NCBI GenBank assembly: GCA_022071955.1 | Contig: JAJVIM010000031.1 | Coordinates: 6,582-70,581 of the forward strand | Source of the DNA: Anaerolineae bacterium | GTDB taxonomy: Bacteria > Chloroflexota > Anaerolineae > 4572-78 > J111 | Direction of reading: 5' to 3' | DNA length: 64,000 bases | Shown here: positions 58,348-64,000 of the stretch, piece by piece | How the letters are laid out: each line of letters begins with the position of its first letter | Position numbering within the stretch: the first letter of the stretch is position 1 | Translations under genes and position numbers: made by a program | The notes under the pieces: model-generated | Told to the model about the DNA's origin: nothing | Seen by the model: only the letters and a program-made list of their open reading frames with translations | Database searches by the model: none

Positions 58348-59097
58348 TCACCGCAAATAACTGGCCCCGTTAATATCGACCACCGCGCCGGTTAAAAATT
58401 CTGCGCCGGCGGAGGCCAAAAACATAATGGTGTAAGCCACTTCCTCCGGCCGGGCCACCCGATTGAGCGGGCTTTGCTGGCGGACGCCGGGCTGCTCAAT
58501 TTTGGCCCGCACCCGGTCAGTTTCAACAAAACCGGGGGCAACGGCGGTCACGTAAATATTGTGCGGGGCCAAATGTTGCGCCAGCGATTGGCTGAGCGCA
58601 TTCAACCCGGCTTTGCTGGCCCCGTAGGCCGGATTATCCGGCTCCCCCCGAAACGCGCCGCGCGAGCTGACATTAACAATCCGCCCGGCCCGCCGCTCGA
58701 TCATGTGGCGGGCCACGCAGTAGGCCACGTTGGCCGCCCCCACCAGATTCACGCCGATGACCTGCTGCCAGGCCGCCTGCCAACCGGCGTAATCGGTGCC
58801 AGCCAGCGGGTGCGGCCGATTGGCGGCGGCGTTGTTCACCAAAATATCAATTGCGCCGAACTCGGCCAGCACAGCGTTGACCATCGCCTCAATCGCGGCG
58901 GGGTCGATGAGGTTGGCCTGCACCGCCACGTGGCCCTGGCCGGCCAGTTGGGCCAGCACTTCATCGGCCTTATCCCGGCGCTGGTTAAAATGGACGGCTA
59001 CTCGCGCTCCGGCCGCCGCAAATGCGATGGCCGTTGCCCGGCCAATACCCTGCGACGCGCCGGTAATTAATACCTGTTTGCCGCTAAAATCAAACAT
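58348..59097 (-). CDS. SDR-family oxidoreductase (FabG-like)
   Basis: 249 residues from ATG 59097 (AAGGATA just upstream); the longer frame adds 36 unrelated residues. Classical short-chain dehydrogenase: cofactor loop ITGASQGIGRATAIAF, NNAAANRPHP, Ser in VNVSSRGAF and the Tyr-x3-Lys of PAYGASKAG. Preference for NADPH is likely from the basic residue pattern after the first strand. Substrate unknown; a 3-oxoacyl-ACP reductase-like role is plausible but not shown. It is divergent from the ITPase-like gene. Confidence 0.9.
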   Translation of the reverse strand: MFDFSGKQVLITGASQGIGRATAIAFAAAGARVAVHFNQRRDKADEVLAQLAGQGHVAVQANLIDPAAIEAMVNAVLAEFGAIDILVNNAAANRPHPLAGTDYAGWQAAWQQVIGVNLVGAANVAYCVARHMIERRAGRIVNVSSRGAFRGEPDNPAYGASKAGLNALSQSLAQHLAPHNIYVTAVAPGFVETDRVRAKIEQPGVRQQSPLNRVARPEEVAYTIMFLASAGAEFLTGAVVDINGASYLR

Positions 59098-59189
59098 TAT
59101 CCTTGTCCGTGATGTTGCTGAATTTGGAAGAGAAGAAACTACCCCGTAAGTATCCCCTATTGTCAAGCGCCTGTCAAGTGAATTTTCGA

Positions 59190-59218
59190 TTGTCAGCCGG
59201 CCCAACGTGTGCTACAAT
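59190..59218 (+). promoter_or_regulatory. Strong vegetative promoter, probably giving a leaderless mRNA
   Basis: TTGTCA (59190-59195), a 17-bp spacer and TACAAT (59213-59218). The ATG at 59227 starts 8 nt after the -10 box, where transcription is expected to begin. No ribosome site is available. Confidence 0.65.
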
Positions 59219-59226
59219 TCCGCCTT

Positions 59227-59754
59227 ATGACGCTCACCATTGCTATTGGTTCGACCAATCCCGTAAAAATTGCCGCCGTTGAATCCGTTCTGCGGCGGGC
59301 TTTTCCCGCGGCCCAATTTATATCGATGGCTGTGCCCAGCGGCGTGCCAGACCAACCCTGGGGCGACGATGAAACGCGACAGGGCGCGGAAAACAGGGCG
59401 CGAGCCGCGCGGGCCGCCGCCGACGCCGGTTTTGGGGTGGGGCTGGAGGGCGGGCTGGTGGATACCCCGGTTGGCTGGATGACCTGCGCCTGGTGCGCGA
59501 TGGTCGGCCGCAACGGCAACGTGGGCTACGGCGGCGGGGTGCGCATTCTGCTGCCGCCGCCGGTGGTGGCCAACCTCAAACAGCACGGCGAACTCGGCCC
59601 GGCGATGGATGCGCTGGTTGACGAGCACAACACCAAACAGGGGCGCGGCGCGATTGGCATTTTAACCAATGGCCTCATTGACCGGCAGGCGGCCTACGAA
59701 CAGTTGGTGGCCATGGCCGCTGCGCCGTTTGTTACGGACTATTACCATGACTGA
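59227..59754 (+). CDS. Inosine/xanthosine triphosphatase-like protein (YjjX/DUF84)
   Basis: 175 residues from ATG 59227, chosen because the upstream GTG lies in the promoter. The family motif IAIGSTNPVKIAAVESVL at the N-terminus, GVPDQPWGDDETRQGAENRA and FGVGLEGG match the house-cleaning NTPases that hydrolyse ITP/XTP and so protect nucleic acids from deaminated purines. The stop overlaps the protease gene start by 8 nt. Confidence 0.88.
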   Translation: MTLTIAIGSTNPVKIAAVESVLRRAFPAAQFISMAVPSGVPDQPWGDDETRQGAENRARAARAAADAGFGVGLEGGLVDTPVGWMTCAWCAMVGRNGNVGYGGGVRILLPPPVVANLKQHGELGPAMDALVDEHNTKQGRGAIGILTNGLIDRQAAYEQLVAMAAAPFVTDYYHD

Positions 59755-60889
59755 CCAACCTGAAACCCTCGATCCGCAGCGCCAGCAGCAGGCCAAAGAA
59801 TACGCCCGCATTGGCCGCCGCATTTTTGTCGCCGAGCTGGCTATCGGTACGGCTTACGTGCTGTTCTGGGTCTTTTCCGGCCTGTCGCCCTGGCTGCGCA
59901 ACCAGATTTACCCCTTCACCGAATCGGTCTGGCTGGCGGTGCCGCTGTTTGCGCTGGGCTTTGGGCTGCCCTACACTGTGCTGACCGCGCCGCTCAGTTA
60001 CTACAGCGGCTTTGTGCTGCCGCATCGCTACGGCCAGTCAACCCAGAGTCTGGCTGACTGGCTGAAAGATCAGGCCAAGGGGATGGCACTCAGCGGCGTT
60101 TTGGGGTTAATTATTCTGCTGGTGATTTACGGACTGCTGACAACTGCTCCCGGCAGTTGGTGGCTGTGGGCGGCGCTGGTGATGCTGGTTTTTTCGGTTT
60201 TGCTCAGCAATCTTGCGCCGGTACTGATTTTTCCCCTGTTTTACAAATACAAACCGCTTGATGACGATGAGTTGGTGGTGCGGCTAACCCGGCTCGCCGA
60301 GCGCGCCGGCGCGCAGGTAAGAGGCGTGTACGCGTTTGATATGAGCAGCAAAACGGTGGCGGCCAACGCGGCGCTGATGGGCCTCGGTTCTACGCGCAGG
60401 ATTGTCCTCGGCGATACGCTGCTAACCAATTTTTCTCACGATGAAATTGAAACCGTGCTGGCGCACGAGCTGGGCCATCACGTTCACCGCGATTTGCCGC
60501 TGGGGATTCTGGTGCAATCTGGCCTCACGCTGGTTGGCTTTTGGCTGGCGGATGCGGTGATGCGCTGGGGAGTGAGCGCCTTTGGCTACAACGGCCTGGC
60601 CGATCCGGCCACGCTGCCGCTGCTGCTGGTGGCGCTGGCTCTGTTTGGGCTGGTGACGATGCCGTTGGGCAATGCCTGGTCGCGCTGGCGAGAGGTGCTG
60701 GCCGACCGCTACGCGCTGGAAACCACCGGCAAAACTCAGGCGTTTATCAACGCCATGACCCGGCTGGCCAACCAAAATCTGGCCGACGCCGAGCCGCCGG
60801 CCTGGGTGGAGTTTCTGCTGCACAGCCACCCCTCTATCAGCAAGCGGGTGGCGCTGGCGCAAAAATTTCCCGCGCCAAAGTTGGGATGA
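59747..60889 (+). CDS. M48-family membrane metalloprotease (Ste24/HtpX-like)
   Basis: 380 residues from ATG 59747, which overlaps the previous gene by 8 nt; longer frame starts are inside that gene. About five membrane segments; zinc motif HELGH (VLAHELGHHVHRDL) and a downstream Glu in REVLADRYAL give the gluzincin site. NAALMGLGSTRRIVLGDTLL is the conserved Ste24-type strand region. It should degrade damaged or misfolded membrane proteins, as in CAAX-prenyl-protease relatives, on the cytoplasmic side. Coupled translation with the NTPase is notable but unexplained. Confidence 0.9.
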   Translation: MTDQPETLDPQRQQQAKEYARIGRRIFVAELAIGTAYVLFWVFSGLSPWLRNQIYPFTESVWLAVPLFALGFGLPYTVLTAPLSYYSGFVLPHRYGQSTQSLADWLKDQAKGMALSGVLGLIILLVIYGLLTTAPGSWWLWAALVMLVFSVLLSNLAPVLIFPLFYKYKPLDDDELVVRLTRLAERAGAQVRGVYAFDMSSKTVAANAALMGLGSTRRIVLGDTLLTNFSHDEIETVLAHELGHHVHRDLPLGILVQSGLTLVGFWLADAVMRWGVSAFGYNGLADPATLPLLLVALALFGLVTMPLGNAWSRWREVLADRYALETTGKTQAFINAMTRLANQNLADAEPPAWVEFLLHSHPSISKRVALAQKFPAPKLG

Positions 60890-60944
60890 CGATTTTGGAG
60901 ATTCTTCGGCCTGCGGCCTCAGAATGACCGTCAAAAGACAGGGT

Positions 60945-63900
60945 TTACCCCTGATTACCCTTGCTTTCCAGCCAGTCGTCAATTTTGAGCGAATAAACCT
61001 GCGAGACCGAATCATCGCCCATTGAAATGCCGTACAACGTGTTGGCTGCCTCGATGGTGCGCCGGTTGTGGGTAATGATGATAAACTGGATTTCGCGGGC
61101 CAGGTTGCTCAACGCGTCGCGGAAGCGGCCCACGTTGGCCTCGTCGAGCATGGCGTCCACCTCGTCAAAAATCACAAACGGGGTCGGGCTGATGCGCAAC
61201 AGGGCAAAAATAAGCGCCTGCGCCGTCAGCGAACGCTCTCCGCCGGAGAGCAGGGCCATACTTTGCAGCCTTTTGCCCGGCGGCCGGGCCACAATATCCA
61301 CGCCGGATTCGATCAGATTATCGGGGTCGGTCAGCAGCAGTTTGGCCTCGCCGCCGCCAAAGAGCGCCTTAAAATAGCGCTGAAACTCTTTGGCCACCTG
61401 CTGAAAGGTGTCGGTAAAGGCGGCTTCCATTGTTTCATCCAGTTTGGCAATCACTTCGCGCAGGTCCAGCACGGCCTCTTCCAAATCACGAACCTGCTCG
61501 GTTAAAAATTCGTAGCGCTCGCGGGTTTCCTGATACTCGCGCGGGGCCTCGGGGTTGATGCTGCCCAGCCGCCGCAACTGCACTTTTAGCCGCTTCACAT
61601 CCTCATCAACGCCGGCTGGCAGCACCTCCACCGCCGGCAAATCATTAACGATGGGCAGCACCGGCTGGCCAACCTGCTCGTCAGACATTTCCAATTGCAC
61701 CAGTCCCAAATCCTCGTGGATGTGCTCCTGCAATTTGTCCAGCTCGTCTTGCGCGCGCGCCGATTCCAGCGACAGCCGGTTGTGCTCGGCCTCCAGCCGC
61801 TGCATCCGCTGGCGCAAATTGCGCTCGTCGTGCTGCAACTGGACCTGCTGGCTTTCCAGCTCGGCCAGCTCTTTTTCGCCGGCCTGAATGCGGCTCGACA
61901 GCTCCGCAAGCTGGCCGTCAAACTGGCCGCGAGAGGCCGCCAGCTCGTGCTGCCGGGCCAGCAACGATTCGCGCTCGCCGGCCAGCGATTCGGCGCGGGC
62001 CTGTTTGTTTTCAATTTGCGCCGCCAGTTGGCGCTCGGTGGCCTGGCTGCTTTGCAACAGCAGCAACTGCCCGGCCCGCCGGTCGCGCACGGCCTGCATC
62101 GCGGCGCGGGCCTGATTGTAATCGGCCCGCAATTTGTCGGCAGACAAAGCCTGGGCTTCCTCGGCCAGTTGGCGCGCGGAAGATTCGGCCTGGGCCAGTT
62201 CCTGTTCAGCCTGGGCAATTTCCTGCCGGGCGGCCTGCTGCTGCTCGTCGATAGCCGCCAGTTCGGCTTCGGCTTTGGCCCGCAGCCCCTGCTGCCACTG
62301 ACTGGCGTTGGCCGCCTGCTCCAGCGCCCGGTTCACCTTGTCGGCTACCGCCTGCATCTCGCGCCGCTGCTGCGATTTTTGCTGGCTTTGCTCGCCAAGC
62401 TGCTGAATCTGCTTGCGCAGCGCCGTGGCTTCGTCGTGAGTGGCAGCCAGTTGGGTCGATACGGCATCCTGCTGCCGCGCCAATTCCTCAAGCTGGCCGG
62501 GCAGTTCGCGCCATTCGCGCTCCCGGGCCAAAAAAGTGCCTTCCTGAGTCGATTTACCGCCGGCCCGCCCGCCGGTGACCGCCCCGCTGGAGCGCATCAA
62601 TTCGCCATCCAAAGTGACAATCTGAAACCCGCCGTCCATCGCCTCAAACGCGCGGCGGGCGCTGGGCAAATCTTTGGCCACCACGGTGCGGTTGAGCGCG
62701 TACTCCACCACCGGCCGCAGCCGCGCCTGAGCCACAGACACCAGCTCCGAGGCCAGCCCCAGCACGCCGGGCGTGTTTGGCACCTCGGCCGGGCTGCCGG
62801 TGCGCAAGGTGTCGAGCGGCAAAAAGGTGGCGCGGCCGCTGCGGCTGGTTTTGAGATGATCGATGGCGGCTTCGGCGGCGGCAAAATTTTCTACCACCAC
62901 ATCCTGCAACCGGCCACCCAACGCCGTTTCCAGCGCCACTTCCAGTTCCGGCGGCGCCTGAATCAGCTGGCTCATTGTGCCAATAATCCCGGCCAAACCG
63001 GTTTCCGGCTGCAACACGGCCCGCACCCCGGCGTAGTAACCGGACATATCGTTGCGCAGTTTGTCGAGCAAATCCTGCCGGGCTTTGAGCGCCCCGGCCT
63101 GCCGCTCAAACTGAGTCAGATCGGTTTTGAGCTGTTCAGCAGCCTGGTTGAGGGCCGACAGCGCCTCACGCTGCCGGGTTTGTTCAGTTTCCAGCGCCAG
63201 CAGATCGGCATCCAACTCCGACAGGCGGGTGGTCAGTTGGGCCTGCTTGTCCTGCAAATCCTGCTGCTGGGCCAGTAATTTGTCAAGCTCCGCGGCGCGG
63301 TCGGCCTGTTCAGTTTGCAGCGTGCTGCGGCGCTCTTCCAATTGGGCAATGCGCGCCTGTTTCTGGGTGATGGTGGTAGCCAGCCGGCGCACCTGCTTGT
63401 CGGCCTCGGCCTGACGCGCCTCAACCGCCCGCAACTGCGACTGGTGCGCATCGAGCTGAGCCTGCGCCAGGCGCAGTCTGTCTTCGGCCTGGGCCAATTC
63501 CTGGTTGATGCTGTCCAGCTCGGTTTGGGCGGCGGCTACCTGCTGCTGCTGCCCGCGCCAGTTTTCGGTGAGCGGGGTCAGCTCGGCCAGAATTTCATCG
63601 CGCTGGGCGGCGTACTGGCGCGCCCGCTCCTCGCTCACGGCCAACTCGCGCTGGAGCGTTTCGGCCTGCCGGTTGAGATGGTTGTTCTCCGAATAGCGCA
63701 GGCTGAGGCCGGCCCGGGTTTCAGTTTGCTCGGTGCGCAGCCGGTCGAGTTGCTGGCTGAGCGTTTGCAACGCCTGTCGCTGCTCTTTCACCTGCCCTTC
63801 ACTGGCGGTGAAACGGTCGCGGCTCTCTTTGAGCTTGATCTGCGCCTGCCGCCAGCGGTAACCGTACCACACCCGCAGCAGGCCATCCAGATGCGTTTTG

Positions 63901-64000
63901 ATGAGCTGGTATTCTTCGGTCCGCTCGGCCTGTTTTTCCAGCCGGCGCACCCGCGGCTCAATTTCTTTTACAATATCGTGCAGCCGCAGCAGGTTGCCCT
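60945..64000 (-). CDS. smc: Chromosome partition protein SMC, N-terminus off window
   Basis: At least 1018 residues, with the frame open at the right edge; the N-terminal Walker A half is missing. Long heptad coiled coils flank a hinge (about 62560-63050: SGYYAGVRAVLQ, ALGGRLQDVVVEN). The C-terminal ATPase part has the ABC signature LLSGGERSLTAQALIFALL, Walker B TPFVIFDEVDAMLDEANV and the D/H-loop IITHNRRT. SMC dimers compact and help segregate chromosomes with ScpA/ScpB. Its stop lies 55 bp from the protease stop on the other strand. Confidence 0.95.
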   Translation of the reverse strand, partial: GNLLRLHDIVKEIEPRVRRLEKQAERTEEYQLIKTHLDGLLRVWYGYRWRQAQIKLKESRDRFTASEGQVKEQRQALQTLSQQLDRLRTEQTETRAGLSLRYSENNHLNRQAETLQRELAVSEERARQYAAQRDEILAELTPLTENWRGQQQQVAAAQTELDSINQELAQAEDRLRLAQAQLDAHQSQLRAVEARQAEADKQVRRLATTITQKQARIAQLEERRSTLQTEQADRAAELDKLLAQQQDLQDKQAQLTTRLSELDADLLALETEQTRQREALSALNQAAEQLKTDLTQFERQAGALKARQDLLDKLRNDMSGYYAGVRAVLQPETGLAGIIGTMSQLIQAPPELEVALETALGGRLQDVVVENFAAAEAAIDHLKTSRSGRATFLPLDTLRTGSPAEVPNTPGVLGLASELVSVAQARLRPVVEYALNRTVVAKDLPSARRAFEAMDGGFQIVTLDGELMRSSGAVTGGRAGGKSTQEGTFLAREREWRELPGQLEELARQQDAVSTQLAATHDEATALRKQIQQLGEQSQQKSQQRREMQAVADKVNRALEQAANASQWQQGLRAKAEAELAAIDEQQQAARQEIAQAEQELAQAESSARQLAEEAQALSADKLRADYNQARAAMQAVRDRRAGQLLLLQSSQATERQLAAQIENKQARAESLAGERESLLARQHELAASRGQFDGQLAELSSRIQAGEKELAELESQQVQLQHDERNLRQRMQRLEAEHNRLSLESARAQDELDKLQEHIHEDLGLVQLEMSDEQVGQPVLPIVNDLPAVEVLPAGVDEDVKRLKVQLRRLGSINPEAPREYQETRERYEFLTEQVRDLEEAVLDLREVIAKLDETMEAAFTDTFQQVAKEFQRYFKALFGGGEAKLLLTDPDNLIESGVDIVARPPGKRLQSMALLSGGERSLTAQALIFALLRISPTPFVIFDEVDAMLDEANVGRFRDALSNLAREIQFIIITHNRRTIEAANTLYGISMGDDSVSQVYSLKIDDWLESKGNQG

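Noticed and set aside
61695..63278. 527-codon open frame on the plus strand
   Set aside because: Antisense to the SMC coiled coil; its Leu/Gln/Gly-rich sequence mirrors the repetitive sense codons.
1..64000. tRNA, rRNA, prophage or insertion-sequence transposase genes
   Set aside because: Looked for by eye; no cloverleaf-like sequence, transposase motif or phage structural gene was recognised, although a small RNA gene could be missed without computation.

Overview
The window is about 64 kb of GC-rich bacterial chromosome, densely coded on both strands. It most likely comes from a member of the Chloroflexota (Anaerolineae-like). This is inferred from gene content, not from a marker gene: a BTAD/AAA/TPR regulator, a Ser/Thr kinase fused to a formylglycine-generating-enzyme-like domain, a menaquinone pathway, multi-PAS/GAF and TPR histidine kinases, SCP2-domain proteins, and intergenic gaps full of small palindromic repeats. 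I saw no rRNA, tRNA, CRISPR array, transposase or phage gene. Both edges cut genes: a secreted beta-sandwich protein on the left and the SMC ATPase on the right.

Layout. 1-11.1 kb (minus strand) is an export operon: a 2603-residue surface protein (five PASTA repeats, SdrD-like, IPT/TIG and beta-helix regions), two multicopper-oxidase-like proteins with complementary copper motifs, and a small secreted protein. 11.2-22.1 kb is signalling: a degenerate receiver, a NarL-type regulator with its PAS/GAF kinase, a Ser/Thr kinase fusion, a small NTPase and a TPR-GAF histidine kinase. 22.1-24.8 kb holds a regulatory array of four 17-bp palindromes repeated every 22 bp, a palindromic element, and two tandem alanine dehydrogenase genes. 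25.0-32.4 kb is a probable amide/acyl-transfer cluster: acyl carrier protein, acyl-AMP ligase, AsnB-type amidotransferase, NadE-type ATP pyrophosphatase, hexapeptide acyltransferase and a membrane-anchored protein. 32.5-37.3 kb has a deaminase, RelA/SpoT and an AlkZ/YcaQ-type DNA glycosylase. 37.2-42.2 kb (minus) resembles an mhqO-mhqD quinone-detoxification unit with an MFS pump, followed by YceI and NmrA-like genes. 42.4-47.4 kb holds the BTAD regulator, an RHH-LysM fusion and a SLATT-type two-TM protein. 47.6-54.1 kb is tetR-menF-menD-menB-menE. 54.6-56.0 kb is a B12/radical-SAM gene whose TGA is very probably read as selenocysteine. 56.3-64 kb holds SCP2, SDR, ITPase-like, M48 protease and SMC genes.

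Strongest observations. (1) The radical-SAM frame continues through TGA at 55935 to give a C-U-A-E-P tail, and a 7-bp hairpin with GU in its loop starts 12 nt after the TGA, as expected of a bacterial SECIS. (2) Four 17-bp palindromes sit at an exact 22-bp period in the 22059/22525 divergent intergenic region. (3) The HxH copper motifs of a multicopper oxidase are divided between two adjacent genes. (4) An identical 12-bp palindromic site lies at the tetR-men promoter and upstream of the acyl carrier protein gene 23 kb away. (5) Several families of small structured repeats fill the gaps, one with covarying 39-nt palindromes.

Several promoters match the vegetative consensus with 17-bp spacers (15638, 35402, 35489, 47532, 59190). 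Two of the start codons (42393, 59227) sit 7-8 nt after a good -10 box, suggesting leaderless mRNAs. Functions come from motif recognition in the translated sequence; no database search was possible.
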